A DNA stretch of 64,000 nt from Mactromeris polynyma (taxonomy: Eukaryota > Mollusca > Bivalvia > Venerida > Mactridae), in NCBI GenBank assembly GCA_032209605.1, contig JASFXZ010000039.1:992001-1056000 (forward strand), in the 5' to 3' direction. This document shows positions 1 through 14,200 of the stretch, one piece after another. The translations under genes were made by a program, and so were the position numbers. The notes under the pieces were generated by a model. It was given only the letters and a program-made list of their open reading frames with translations, searched no databases and was not told where the DNA came from. Position 1 is the stretch's first letter; each line of letters starts with the position of its first letter.

Positions 1-129
1 ACGCCTTTTGAATAATGATTCAGATACCGCATATGATATATTAAAATATTTTATTCATGTAAATGCATGTTTAACCCATAGTCAAAAAGTGTCATGAGAA
101 ATCATATAATATATATTATATCATAGTAT

Positions 130-1145
130 TATATAATCTTAAAATGAGTATCACGCATTGAACGTTCGCCCAGTTAGCTATCAATGAGTATCACTGATAC
201 TCTACGGCGTATGGGACTAACATTCAATGAGTGATACGCAATGTCAGACACTCAGTGGGCGTACATTCAATAAGTGATACGTACTGAGTGTCTGACGGTT
301 GTGCGTATATTCAAATATTAAGTCAATACGTGATATTCAAAGAATGTGTGGTGCACAATGTCAGACAATTTAACGAACGTTCAAAATATGATGCTCAAAG
401 TTAGCTACTTGGACGTACGTTCAATACGTGATACTCATGAATAACTACTTCAGTGTGCGTCCAATACGGGAAAATCATATATAACAGCTTGCATTTGGAT
501 GTACGTTCAATACGTGCAACTCATAGATAACTTCTAGGGTGCATGTTCAATACGAGATACTCATATGTATAACAGCTGTGGTGTACGTTCAATACGTGAT
601 ACTCATATATAACAGCTTGAGTGTACGTTCAATACGAGATACTCATATATGACAGCTTGGATGTACGTTAGATATGTGATACCCATAAATAAATACCGTT
701 GGGTGTACATTCAATGCGTTGTACTCATATATAACAGCTTGGATGTACGTTCAATACGTGACACTCATTTATAACAGCTTGGATGTACATTCAATACGTG
801 ACACACACATAGATAACTACTCAGGCGTACGTTAAATACGTAATACCCATCATGACATAAATACTTGGGCGTACGTTCAATGCGTGATACTCATAGATAC
901 CTACATGGGTGTACGTTCAATACGTGACATTCATTTATAACAGCTTGTGTGTACGTTCAATACGTGATAATCATGAATATCTACTTGGGTGTACGTTCTC
1001 TACGTGACACACATAGATAAATACTTGGGCGTACGTTTAATGCGTGAAACTCAAATATAACAGCTAGGGTGTACGTTCAATACGTGATACTCATAGATAT
1101 TCACGTATTTAACGTACACCTAAGCTATTATATGAGTATCACGTA
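130..1145. repeat. Degenerate ~42 bp tandem repeat (satellite-like)
   Basis: About twenty imperfect copies of a unit with the core GTACGTTCAATACGTGATAC followed by ACTCATATATAACAGCTT run through this segment. Copies differ by point changes and small indels. The last ~60 bases carry the unit in inverted orientation (ACGTATTTAACGTACACC, then GAGTATCACGTAC), so the array ends in a partial palindrome. A stray half-unit (CGTACGTTCAATGCGTGCG) reappears near 2880. No coding potential is seen. This looks like the edge of a satellite or minisatellite array that may extend to the left of the window. Confidence 0.85.
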
Positions 1146-1917
1146 CATCCATGTAGATATCTACATGACAACTTTTTTCAGAATACATTTTCATTTTTAA
1201 ATATCTCGGTTGTTATAAGATTTAACGTTTTAAAATTTCTTCTGCTTTTATTGTACACCAAGACCTGTATAATGCGCAGTAGAGAAATTGTACTTAACGT
1301 TGTAGGTCCAGTCGAATGGAGACGTGTCGGAATGTGTTCAACAGCGTTTGTTTACTTCCCGTTAATGCAATATGGAATATTGGAAATGAAAATTCGCAGG
1401 TGTACTGCTTTCGGGCCTATACAAAGCTGCGAGGAGGAAGATGAGTCTTCTGATAGCGACGTGGACAACATTTTAGCCGTGTTGATAACAAATTGAGTTG
1501 TATGTTTACACAAACCAGTAAGCAGCAATGTTTGAAATCCACCAAGATAGAAGATAAACAAGTTAGAGATTTAGACAGAAATGGTAAGCTTCAACTCCAA
1601 TCTTGCCTTTGTTTAAGATCATTAGAACATTACTCACACTTTGTTTATATATATCGGAACGAATTTAACCAAGTTTTCGCGACTTGAAATTGCGTTCAGC
1701 AAAGACGTACACGTATCATGTGCTGAGAGGCGAAAATGTTGCAAAAGTCGTACTCTGTGAAATATGTCTCGTGTTTTCACTGAATCAAACAATTATCATC
1801 CATTCAAGCATGCATGCTAATCGATTGATTAGAACAACACATGTCAGAAATTGAAATCACCTCGGGTTGTTTACCTTACAGCGATATTTCGAAAATGTAC
1901 TTAGTATCACTTTCATA
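1146..1917. other. No supported gene; one unrecognised short ORF
   Basis: This is AT-rich sequence. A + strand open frame of 81 codons (1251-1496) ends in an acidic/serine stretch (CEEEDESSDSDVD). I recognise no family and see no supporting splice context, so I do not call it a gene. It could be a fragment of a mobile-element protein, because it is flanked by repeats on both sides. Confidence 0.3.
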
Positions 1918-1932
1918 ATTACATGCAGGCAT

Positions 1933-2781
1933 GTTCCCATATAGCAAAGAAACATTTATTTTTAAACATTGCCCCACATATGACTGACACGGTCACCCGC
2001 CATAAAATCAGTCCACCATTTTGTTTAACTAGTATACGATAATTCGGATAAATCAAACCAGACAAACCACACTTCGAGGTGGTTCGGTCAGTTTGATTAA
2101 CCAGTTTAAGATTTGTTATTAACAAATACGGAAACTTGTTTTAGTTTGAAACCAGTTAGTTAAAACAAATGAAAGGTTTGACAAACCTGTTTTGGATTCA
2201 AACCGGTTTGGTACAAACAAAGGGCGAATTTGTTTTGCAAAACCTGGTTCAAGTTTGATGTTTCAGTTTTTTTGTAGTTTTGTTGAAAAACTTAAACCAG
2301 TTAAGATTAAGATTGGTCTGCAAACAAGCAGATGGTTTAGCCAATGAAAAATGGCCCACGTGATTTTGACTGTGCGAGATTGCAGACAGATTGGTGCGTG
2401 ATAAGAAAATCAGAGTTAAGAACTTTCAGACGTCTGTTTTGCAACGTAACAGAGTGGACAATTTTAAACCCAGGTTCCCATGTAGTAAAGAAACATTTGT
2501 TTTTAAACATTGCCCCACATATGAGTGGCACGGTCACCCGCCATAAAATCAGTCCACCATTTTGTTTAACTAGTATACGATTATTCGGATAAATCAAACC
2601 AGACAAACCACACTTGGAGGTAGTTCGGTCAGTTTGATTAACCAGTTTAAGATTTGTTATTAACAAATACAGAAACTTGTTTTAGTTTGAAACCAGTTAG
2701 TTAAAACAAATGAAAGGTTTGACAAACCAGTTTTGGATTCAAACCGGTTTGGTTCAAACAAATTCGCCCAAATTTGCCCTG
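1933..2781. repeat. 287 bp direct duplication within a TIR-like repeat
   Basis: Bases 1933-2219 and 2474-2760 are near-identical direct copies (offset 541), separated by 254 bp of different sequence. Both are rich in variants of AAACCAGTTT and AAACCGGTTT. The right copy ends with AAATTTGCCCTG. Its reverse complement, CAGGGCAAATTT, resembles the termini of the CAGGG-type elements elsewhere in the window. GGGCGAATTTG near 2223 reappears inverted near 2758-2770. The open frames across the two copies are shadows of the repeat, not genes. Confidence 0.75.
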
Positions 2782-3912
2782 TTATACACGACTCCCGTTT
2801 AAATTCAGTGGGGGAGGATCAATGCCTATGCATAGGCCACGCCTCCATATTATAATCACCGCCCCATTATTATTTATCGTACGTTCAATGCGTGCGTACA
2901 TTCAATAGGGGAGAATTAATGCCGATCGTAATATTTCCAAGAGTGCAAGTCCCCAATGTCCTGGCTGAGTTGTCGGTCTTAATGAACTGTAAGCACTTTC
3001 GTTTTCATAGTAATTTGTATCAGATATTTGGTCCTGCTAAAGGATATGCTCGGACTTTTCATCTTAAACAAGAAATATCTTTAAAAAAGATGATCGGCGC
3101 AAATTGAAATAACCAAAGATGTTGTAGTTTTATAGCTTAATATTTTTGCACGAACACACGTGTTAATTCAATCAATAAAGACAACGGAATACCAAAGGTA
3201 TACAATTATAGAAAACGTATTATAACATAATTTGTTTATTTTGAAGTATACATTTGAAACGGTATAGCTGTACTCAAACCATAATTTATTTCTTGAGCAG
3301 ACGAATTTATTCAGCGACGCGTAAGCCATTCAAATATAAAGATATAAATATCGGAGAAAATTTTGGACAGCCGAACTGGGTTTGTAAACAGGACGCTGAT
3401 TTGTTCGAAATCAGCAAGTTGTAAAATGGACTGAAGTGTAGCAAAACCTAGCCCCGCATACATGTCTCTGTACTCTGACTTTTACACGCGTTGTACGGCG
3501 ACAGTATAGAGATGTGACGTCCGTGGCTGGACTAAGCAAAACCCAGCTTAGTACGGCTGCGCCGAAAAATCCGTTCAATATAAAAAGGAACAAGCAAAAT
3601 TCCTTAAAATCCAGCATACATACACTGTACCCAAGTGGGAAGAGGGGCATGTGGTGGTCAGGAATCGATCACCAACATAATCATGAGTCAGATAGTATAG
3701 CATATGAATGAGTAACCTCTCTTAATAAACTAATTGATGCGTTTAATCTGGTACCAATATTTCCCAGGTTTCCTAAAGACTGGAAATACGTAGATCTATG
3801 CTATGTCCAAGGATTTCAAGATACCGTGATGTGCATAAGTTTTATCCCGTATAGTTCACATTAATTTTAACTCCGAATGTGAAATAGATCGACACAATTG
3901 GACTAATTGCTA
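2782..3912. other. Intergenic, nothing recognised
   Basis: AT-rich sequence with only short frames. No splice-consistent exons, RNA genes or further clear repeats were seen, apart from the stray satellite half-unit near 2880. Confidence 0.4.
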
Positions 3913-4068
3913 CAGGGTCGTAAATTGCCTCCCCTGGAAGGGGAGGCACCCCGCCGAGCGGATCGAGGCGAAAAAAATTTTGGACCCTTTTTAGACAAAA
4001 AATGATTTTTTTTTCAGCCCGCAATAGGAGGCAACTGCCTACATGCCTCCATGTAATTTACGGCCCTG
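3913..4068. mobile_element. Small CAGGG-TIR MITE (hAT-like, 5 bp TSD)
   Basis: The element begins CAGGGTCGTAAATTG and ends with the inverse complement, AATTTACGGCCCTG, giving ~15 bp terminal inverted repeats around about 156 bp. The five bases just outside each end are the same (TGCTA), consistent with a 5 bp target site duplication. GGAGGCA motifs inside are also arranged as an inverted repeat. CAGGG termini with short TSDs are typical of some hAT-group elements. That assignment is inference; the TIRs and flanks are seen directly. Confidence 0.75.
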
Positions 4069-6148
4069 TGCTACCTAGCTTTTTGGTGACAGACGTCTTA
4101 ACTTAATGTATGCAAATAATACAATAACCATTTTTTAACTATCGTGACTTAAAAACAGTATTGCCCAATGTTTATTTTCGGATATATTTAAACTATAATT
4201 TATCGATTTAATATTTCATTCATTATTTTAATATTTGGGCATGGCAAAATCAAAAATATAGAGCTATATCTATACAGGGTTTTGGGCATGGTAGATTAAA
4301 ATAACTTTACGAAACAGCCACGATTGTATATACAAATTATTTGATTTTCGTTTTAAAAAGGCGGCTATATTTTAGTAGGTAGATATAACACGTTTGCTCG
4401 GTATACGTGCGTTTCCGGATAAGTTAAAATATTTTATTTATACAAATATTTCAAAAAAAAGAGATAAAGAATTCAAGAATGATACTCGTCCGTGAATAAT
4501 TTTTCGACTGTGCAAATCTTCAGCGTTCTGTGAAATATTTCCCGGCTGGTACGGAATATTCGGGATATAGCCTTTCTTTTCACGACCAGCGAAGGTGAAA
4601 TTATTATTTTGCACGTTTATGTTTACCATCTGTTTAATCACGCAGATATTTACACGCATTACTTTTTTCTCGCATTGTTTGTATGTTCCTTTTTTGAAAA
4701 ATATTTTTTTGGTCAAATTAGACTTTTTAAGTGTTTTAAGTTAAGTAGGATAGTAAACGGATGCCCTTGATTCGTCTATGTGTTTTTAAAAGTATTTTTA
4801 CAGCTGATATTACAATTGGATGTGTTTCTAATGATTTTTTTATGATAATAAGGTGTTGTCACCTCTTCGAATAAAAGTTATGGTGGATGTATTAATTGAC
4901 ATCGGTTGTCATTGATTAAAGTCAAATGATATAATTATATATATTTGAGAAATTTTATACATTAAATTTTACATATTATGGGATATATACTATTTCTATA
5001 AATCAGAGTTTTGGTAGGTGTTTCGGAGAAATGTGTCCCGTTCAAATTGGGATTTTTTCAAGATAAAATGGCAACGAAATGGGAAAATTGTATCAACAAA
5101 TGGTTAAACAATGAATTATAAATGATTAATGAAGTATGCTATAACTTCACATTTCTTGTTTTAGTGTCTCTTAGCAAATTGTCAATATTTAATCAACTGG
5201 TAATTCATACTGTCACAAGTTGATTGTAAACAATGACATTGACTTGTTACGTTATGGCCTGTTGATTTGTTTACTCTGCTTAAAATCAATTTGATTTTTA
5301 AAAGGGATTTTTCTGTAGATTGGGAAGGACGGAATCTATTTTGGAGTAGGAATGGGGCCAAAATCGAGCTTGTGGACAGCTAGAAGTAGCCCTGTAAATG
5401 TCTTGTTGCTGCCTAATCATTATGTAAGCGGCTTAGACAGTGGCTAAAACTAACATACACATTTACCTGAAATGTGTTGTGTACATGTAACTAAAGAGCG
5501 AATCTGACTGCTGCTTATGTACATTGTTTTATGTGAACATGACTTAGTACTCTTACCCTTTCAGGGTTCTAGAAATTTTCTATAAGTACAGTTGTCCCTG
5601 ATTAGTGTAAATGCTAATTTTGACCTGTCCGACATAGGAGGCAAGTTGTTTGAGCATAGAATAGGATATGGATTAACAGTTGAGTAGGTTTGCATATAAC
5701 AGACTTGTTCCGGACTAAGTCCAACTCAACTGCCGGTAGCTCAAATTGGCAATTAGACTTGTCAGGGATATCAGGCTAGTGGATTTCTAGAGCCCTGCCT
5801 TTAATAGAAATATTGATTAGTTCACACTGATAATTTATTTGCTGGGTTCCAAATGTTAATGAAAAATCTTTAAATTTTCTCTCTGGGATCACTCTAAAGA
5901 CTTGTCCTAAAAATGATACATACATGATTGTAATGTTTGGTGTAGTTTGCATCACTCACACCATATATGTATACTATAGGGAAAGCACTTCTCAAATTTG
6001 TATTTGGAACCTTTGCATAAATTTGTTTCTTTCCAACTCCAGTACTCCCTCACATTGCATTGGAGCAAAGAGGATTGATATCTAGATCGAAGGCGTGATT
6101 GTGACATGGTAGTAGAGATCATTTGTTTATCATTTTTTTATTTTTCAG
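4069..6148. other. Upstream region of MRPS33, no coding exon recognised
   Basis: AT-rich non-coding sequence. The MRPS33 start codon sits 16 bases downstream of a good acceptor (TTTTTATTTTTCAG ending at 6148), so at least one non-coding 5' exon should lie somewhere in this stretch. I cannot place it from sequence alone. Confidence 0.45.
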
Positions 6149-6164
6149 GGGTAACTAGCAAACA

Positions 6165-7185
6165 ATGTCATCTAGATATGCAGAGCGGATGGCTAGGCTG
6201 TCGGCCAGAATATTTGGTGAGGTTGCAAGACCTACTGACAAAAAATCTATGAAAGTTGTAAGGATATTTTCTGGAATACCTGCTCACTTGGATCCTTATA
6301 AAGTGAACTATTATCCTAGACACAGAGAACTTAAAACTTTAATGATTGGATTGAGAGATCATGGTCTATTCAGGTACAGTGTGCAGGTTTCTTGCCTTCA
6401 AGTTTAGGTCAAGTTTTTGAAAATTAAGAGTCTTATTTTAGCTTGTGATTCTACATACATTTGTCAGTTGTCTGTCCAATGCTTCAAATAACATACTCTC
6501 TGAAACTGCTTTAACAATTTTACTTATATTTAATAAAATTGATGCTGGAATCAGCAAATTTACCAAATTGGGTAAATGAAACTTGATCTACCTGAAACTC
6601 ACATTGCTATGGCAGTCATTAGAGAATTACTTAAATTTTTTCACAGAAACCAATTGTTAGAATTTAAATTCTATGGCCCTCTACACAATTGCTTAAAACA
6701 ATTTGATCTGTCAAAAAGCATGGCTACATGGGGATGAGACTGGTTTTTAGCTGACTGAAGTATAAAGTCAGTTTAGTTGATCATAAGGCATAATCTTATG
6801 TCAACAATTGGACTGACTGTTAACTCTCTAGAGGTAACACTATTTTCTGATTTTTATAGAAGCTGGTCACAATATTAGCGGAATAATGATGGGTCTAAAA
6901 CAAGGTCAATATGTCACATGCTAGGTTCTGGTATTTACTATTCAATCAAGAAGACAGTAAAACTATTGAATGGACTAGACAGACGTGAATCGAGTAAATA
7001 TAAACATATATTTGCTTTTTAATAATTTTTAATGACAACTATTTACTAATTCTTTCAGAGATGAGCATGAAGATTTCAAAGATGAAATGAAAAATCGCAG
7101 AAAAGCTTCTGGGAGAGAAAAGAAAATACCGGGACATGTGTTAAAACGACTAGAGAGTGAATCTAAAAATGAAGGAACGCGATAG
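6165..7185 (+). CDS. MRPS33: Mitochondrial small ribosomal subunit protein mS33
   Basis: Two coding exons, 6165-6373 and 7059-7185, join in phase 2 to encode 111 aa; the human protein is about 106 aa. The N-terminus MSSRYAERMARLSARIFGEV and the following RPTDKKSMKVV match the conserved start of the mS33 family. The C-terminal part (RDEHEDFKDEM, then a lysine/arginine-rich tail) is also typical. mS33 is a structural protein of the mitochondrial 28S ribosomal subunit and should act in the matrix. The donor is CAG/GTACAG and the acceptor is TTCTTTCAG/AGATG. The ATG is the first one after an upstream acceptor at 6148, so the 5' UTR is spliced. The gene is convergent with LRGUK. A cluster of AATAAA-like signals near 7600 could end the transcript. 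Confidence 0.95.
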
Positions 7186-8290
7186 AAACCTACTTTTTAT
7201 GTTTGTATATGAATACATGAGTAACATGATGTGTTTATGAGATAAAGTGAAGAGTTACTGGGATGGACAGTATGATGCATCTTGATAATGATGTAACTGT
7301 TTAAATTTCAACATACAAAATGTAGCTAGCATACTTACATACCTGAACATTGTTCAGAGATGTTTTATCCAATTTGCACAATTCTGTGTGTTGATTTTTC
7401 TTCTATTACCGTAGTAAGCATTGAACTTGTACAATAATGATTGAGTAAAAGGTGTCTCATTGTGCTTCAAATGATTATTTCATACATGCTGGCCTCAAAG
7501 TGTGTGTTCTTAGGAACATTGTTTAAAGTTGCATTAATGATGTTGTAGTAATTATTATTATCAGCTGATTTCAGATTTGAAATACAGTACCAGATTTTAT
7601 AATAAAATAATAATAAAAAGTTTTCTTTGTAATTTATTCTCTCTTAATATCACAGTTAAGCATACACATAAACAATATAACAGTTATGACACGCATCTTA
7701 TCTTGAACAATTAATCTATTATGAATGTAAATTCAGCAGTTTTCAAACAGGAGAAGAATCATGCACCTTATATTAATCAGCATTTGCTTGTGTATGTTGA
7801 AGGTAGAAAGTGAAACTGGTCTATCTGCCATTTTTTGTACATGCAGATAAACTAACTTCTCTTCTAACCTTTGAGATAAGTAACATGCCCCAAGTAGACG
7901 ATTCCTGACATAATTAGACAAGCACATTTAAAAATCGCTAGATATTTTAGATATTATATTTTGTGTTTTCATTTATCCAAATAAAGAGATTTATGATTCC
8001 TTTCTTTGTAAAGTTCTTGAACGATGGTTTAGTGTCTTCTAGAACTTATACAAAATGAGGAAAGGTTTTGTAAGAACTCGCACATGACTACAAAAACAAA
8101 ACATGGCTTATTACGCTGATATCACATACCATACGCTGTACTGTTTCTTTAATATTGAAGCATCACAATTGACAGTTTAAAATATGACAACCATCAACCA
8201 GAAGTTTACATATAAGTTCAGCAGTATTGCTTTCAATGATTATTATCCATTCAGACAAAATAAAACACAAATTCATAAAAAAAAGTTAAA
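7186..8290. other. Convergent 3' regions of MRPS33 and LRGUK
   Basis: Non-coding AT-rich sequence between the stop codons of two convergent genes. AATAAA-type motifs occur near 7600 on the + strand, and a TTTATT near 7633 gives the same signal on the - strand. The two 3' UTRs may therefore meet or overlap. No repeat was recognised. Confidence 0.5.
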
Positions 8291-11200
8291 TCACTGTAGT
8301 TCTACAGGTCTCCCATTGTGAGGAGATATTGGTGGCAATATTTTATGTTTCTCTGATCCTGGTCGAGGACGTGACCCCTGTGATCCAGGACGTGGATTTG
8401 AAGGTGGACGTGGCTCTTTTCCTGAGTCGCTCATTAATTCAAGGGGATGTACCATCTCAGTAGGGAGTTGTGGCCCTTTGTTAGGTGGTGCAATATTGCC
8501 AGTCATGGTGGCTACTTCAGGTGACCCTCCACGCTGGATATCGCTGGCTGACGTTAAACCAGTGAGGCTGGAGCTGGCTCCAGATCGGTTTTCACTAGAA
8601 TCTGTAGAACCTGGGCGAGGCTTATTGACAGCAGGTGCCGAGACAGATCTATGAGGATCTGTCGTAGTGGCTGTGCTCACACCTAGACCCGTTTGACCCT
8701 CAACACTTTGAGGAGCTGTCTTGGGATAACTGAAACAAGGCACAAAACGAATTTGTTAAAGAACGAAAAATTATGTTGAGAAAAAATGATGTACAGTTAC
8801 TTAGGTGTTAAATATAGCTGCCTGCTCAATTAGCTCGGTCAGTGGAGGTTGTTGATTTGAACCCCAAGTGAGGTGTATGAGACAATTTGAAGATTACACA
8901 TGGGAATGTTGTCAGTTGAAGAAGAACAGTTTAGTACTGGTTGGTAATCCAGACACACAGATTAGGTCAACTGACTGCTGTACATAATTGAAATACGGTT
9001 GACTAGCAGTATATTCATCCATATCGAAGTCCCACATGGAAACAAAATTTGTTCAATGAAGCCATGTTAACATTGTACAACCGTTCAAAAGTGCCTATGT
9101 AATGTACTAACTAGATTTAGCACAAAAATGTGTTCTATTTCAATACTTGCCTTGTTAGGAGTTGTTCTAATAAAGGTGGTGGGGCACCTGACACTGCATC
9201 TTTGGCAGCACTTTGTCGTCGTTTTAATGATGCTTCTTCCTGTGATAAGATCAGAAAACAGACTAATTTGATATTTGAATTGAGATAGCTAACTGATAGA
9301 AGTGGTTGTAGAACACCCATGCTGGATTATTTAAAAAGCAGCTTAACAGTAACTTGACTAAATGCACATGTAATTCAAATTTAAGTCCAAAGAGTTCCAC
9401 TATAAACACATTTATCATACATGTGCTGTAAAATAGGATCTAACAACTTATATTAATCACTCTCAATGACTGCCATCTGCTTACAATACTTATGGCATTG
9501 TGAAGAATTATGGAAGAGTCTTATCCTTGTCCATAGCAGCATTTGACTCTGTTGCTATCCTTAGCCCGCTATGCCTCCACTGAAGTAACCAATGCATAAT
9601 GATAAAAATAAGAAATTAAATCAATACGTACCACTATTCCTCTACCAGATATGATAGGAGATTGTGCTCCACGGGGACGGCTGAATGATTGTGACAAGCC
9701 CGTTTCTGACATACTCGGTTTTGACCATGTTCGTGTTCCAACTTGGGTTGTGAGATTCTGGTCAGTATCCCCACGCTGTACATCGTTACTTTGTTCCCCC
9801 GTTTCTGACACAGGTGGAGATATACCGATACCCAAATAATCCATTACAAGACGTCGTAACCTCTTGTACGATTCCTGTATATCATCTGAAACAAACGGCA
9901 GCATATGAATGAGTAAAATACGATACATAAATTATGGATAATATAGCCCCAAATATTCAGAAATCAGAAATAAATATCAGGTCCCGATCTACCTTCTTGG
10001 ACATGTCAAATTGAAATGGACTATTCGAAACCATGTATTATTCGAAACAAAATTTGGACCTGATAAATTTGAATAAATGAGGTCCACCTCAGTATATTTT
10101 TATAGAGCCTTGAATTTCATATTTTATTTTAATTTATTAGAATATTATCAATAAATAAACTCACCACTGTTAATCATCATATCAAAGAAGCCAGGATGGT
10201 TTTGGTTGTAAGTTTTATACATATCGGCTCTATTCAATGTGTACATAATCTGTTGCTCTGTGTAGATGCCTCGGTCACGGAGACGTTTCTCATGGCAGTC
10301 TTCATTCAATGGCATAACTAACACATACCGTGGTTCAAAGTATGTATTCTTTAATGTCAGAACTCCCTGTAATACAATGTGTAAAACTGAAAGCTCTTTT
10401 AATAAATCCAACCTATAAAGTGGAAATATGTTCGCCAAGACAATGATAGTAAAAAAAACTGGAATAGGTATATCCATGTCAAAAGATTATTTAACAAAAT
10501 GCAATGTTTCATATAACATATTTGTGGCATTCCAAATCTCCCAACATTCAATCAAAATTTAATTCCAGTTTAAATCAAGTCGTCACTTAACAGGATATTA
10601 ATGAGGCATACAGCTGATATTTCATATGCCTAAAATTTTAATAGTTACATAGAATTTGTTTATTTACGATGTATGCTTGATATATTCAATAAGAGGTTTA
10701 TACAAAGTTCCAATACCCACCTCAAGTTCCATGTGTACAGCACAAGCCAGTCCTTCTCTGGCTACAGATTCTATAGACTCCATTTGTAAACCATACCACT
10801 GACCATTGTATTGATACGTTTGAATAAACTGACCCTGAAAAATATTACAATTTTTTTGATAATAGCTATCAGTAGTCAAGTAACAACTCATTACCAGAGA
10901 TGGTTACGGTGATTGAGACTTCTATGTAATCATGTGTAATGACAAACCAAGGCTTATAAGGAAATACACAAGCATTTATATGTGAAGATTGATTCCATTA
11001 TACTTCAGTACAAAAATATGCATTCGAACATGGGAAACTATTCAATATTTATAACTGACCTGCCTGTCTGATTTGATTAACACAGTGATATTCTATTTAC
11101 CAGCATAGCAATTTTAATTAAACTATTTATTTGAATCATCCTAGAGAAATCAAATATTTACCATTTTTATGTCCATCTCAAATTTCTCCTCTGTAACAAA

Positions 11201-14200
11201 GTGGTAATCTTTCCCAGCAGTTTCCTCTTTGTGTGGTTTTCTTGTTGTGTGGGAAATGCTGAAAAAGGACATCATATGATCACTATTTACAAAAACACTG
11301 CAGTAAAACCCCACTTAAAGACCATATCAATAATAAGACCACCTCAAAATTAAGAACACAATTGTTAAGTCCATTTTCACTGTTTTGGTCTTCATTCAAC
11401 CGCAATACTAAGACCACCTCAATATTAAGATCAGTTTTCAAGGGTCCCAAGGGTGGTCGTATTAATGAGGTTTTACTGTAAAATGAAACAAGTTGAAGAG
11501 GTCATTGCTACGATGGTTTGTAGGATAACTATACTGTAGAAGCTCTCTTAAAGACCACCTCGACAATAAGACCATCTCAAAATTAAGACCACACTTTTCA
11601 AGTTCATTTTGACTGTTCCTCTATTCATTCAACCTCAATATTAAGACCACCTCAATATTAAGACATGTTTTCAAGAGTCTCAATGGTGGTCTTACCATTG
11701 AGGTTTAACTGTTCATTATTCTTAGTGTTGCATTAAAATATTCAATATTTAATAAATGACATGTAAAGAACATGTGTAACATACTGACATTTCCAAAATG
11801 ATTTTCACATCGAGTTAAAATTTGATCATAACAATGGAAAATGTTTTATTGTTGCTAGCAAGTTTTCCTAACATTAGTCATGAAGAAAATAAATCTTACC
11901 CATAACCAAAGTAGTCTGAGAATTCCTCCACCAGTTTCATTGCAAGGTCCTTCTTTCCTGACCCTTGTGGCCCCACCAGCACCAGCATAGGGTAAGGGGT
12001 CTCAATGCTTGGTAGAGTGCTAGAAAAAACCCACATATTTACTGATCGAGGTAAATCATTTATAAAAAGATCAAACAGTAAAATGCTATAATATTGGGAC
12101 CTGAATTGAAAAAGAACTCGGAAACTCCATAGTACACGTGTACTTGATATTATAATACAAAACATTAAGTTTCAACTCTTAGCTTGTACATTTGTATTTA
12201 TCTTATCCACAGGCTTCAACTTGAATTATCTTAAGTTTTAATTCAAGAACTTACTAATACAATTTGATCAAAGCAACATAAGATTCGATATCTGAAAGAA
12301 GTGAAGTCATACATGTATCACTTATATAAACATGGCAGATTTTATTTGTCACCAACAACAATGAAAGTGGTAGCAATATAAGACTCCAGTAACGATAATG
12401 CCTTACCTGTCCCAAACTCTACTAGGTTGTAGAAATGAGTATACAACGTGCATTATATGATCTCTAGCAGCAATAACCTCAGGTGGAGGGTTGAACATAT
12501 TCACTGATGAAACCTACAAGACACAATGTTATATTCCCATAACAACAGATATAATACATCATTAATTCTACAGTCGATGAAATACATTGTAGTTCCATTT
12601 GCAAAACATTTGCTCTTGTACAATGTTCCAGAGATTTACATCTTGAAACAAGTCATTTACAAGAAGAATTACTTGTGAAGACGTTAAACATTGACCTTCA
12701 GAAAACTGTACTTGACAAAGTACTTCTCTGGTTGAAACAAACTGAAAACAAAGCATACTAAAATACTGAGAAAAACAAAAATAGTAGAAAAATCTTACTT
12801 TCTCATCGACTTCAACTTTATGTCTGTCTAGTTCAGTAAGTCTCTGGATTTGGAATAATATTGATAGTCTGTAATCAGGTAGTTCTTGAATCGGATTTCT
12901 CAATAAGTTTAAATGTCTCAACATCTGTAATTCTTTTACGTACTTGATCTCTGTTATGTCAATAACCTACAACAAAATAATATCATGTAATGAACTGATC
13001 ATGACACTCATAATGGATATTGTAGTGATATCTAAAAATGGGCATTGAAAGTAAAAACCTCCTGCATAAGCTAATAAATTCTATTGATGAAATGTTTCTA
13101 TCAATACAGAAATCAAATGCCGACAAATAGTTACAACAGATAATCATAGTAATGACAGTTAGAATTGATAATGCTCTAATGGTGACCTTTCTTAGCACAT
13201 AAATTTACCACTACATTTGCACTTAATATATATACATAAAGCTCAAACTGAAATAAAAAAGGAGGAAATTATTGAAAACTTAAGTATTACTGTATTGGAT
13301 TGTGGACAGTAAGTTTCTAGGAACATTGAGAAAACAATAAAACTACAACAGATTTATTGATCCATAAATAACATGTTGTGTTACAATGGTGTGGCATTTT
13401 AGTTACCATACAAGAAATGAAAATATTAGAACAATAAAATTAATCTAGTATTGATCTAATCTGGTCATTGTGATGCATGATTGTATGTCTTACAAAATGG
13501 TCAATAATTACTGCTGAACACACAATAAAAAACATTATAACAACAAGTTATTTAGAAGAACCACCATCAAATAATCGCATTATACTTAAAATATAGTAAG
13601 ACTGTTATGAGTTTGTCATCTTATTTCCTTATCAAATATAATTCAGAGAAAGACAGGAAATATCCAGCAGTATACCTCATTGTCCTCTAAGTCTAAACAT
13701 TCCAGTAAGTCATGATCTTGTAATCCCTTCAAACTTCTGATCTTGTTCCCAGAAAAGTTGATTTGCTGAAAAAATAAATACCACCGTGCATTACAGTACT
13801 CTGTCTAGTATCCATATACAGTAAACCCTCACTTAAAGACCATCTCAATTATAAGACCACCTCGATATTAAGAACATAATTGTCAGGTCCATTTTCACTG
13901 TTTAGCTCTTTATTCAACCTCAATATTAAGACTACCTCAATAAGACCAGTTTTCAAGGGTCCCAATGGTGGTCTTATTATCGAGGTTTTACAGTACATGT
14001 AATTACCAGTCCAGAAAATTGTTATCATACAAGATATATTTGGTAGTCACAATAAATTCCTACCATAGTACTAGATAACTTAGATACAATTGTTGCAAAA
14101 TATAAACAATTATCATTCTAAATAAATACAGATACAGCATTATTACTTTAAATGTCCTACTTAAGAAAATCAAGTCTCAAGAATTCACACATTCATTTTC

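Noticed and set aside
1251..1687. Two short overlapping + strand ORFs with an acidic stretch
   Set aside because: No start context, splice partner or family recognised, and they are flanked by repeats.
2337..2666. 109-codon - strand ORF, nearly repeated at 1919-2125
   Set aside because: Both frames lie in the 287 bp direct repeat. Similarity reflects duplication of a non-coding repeat.
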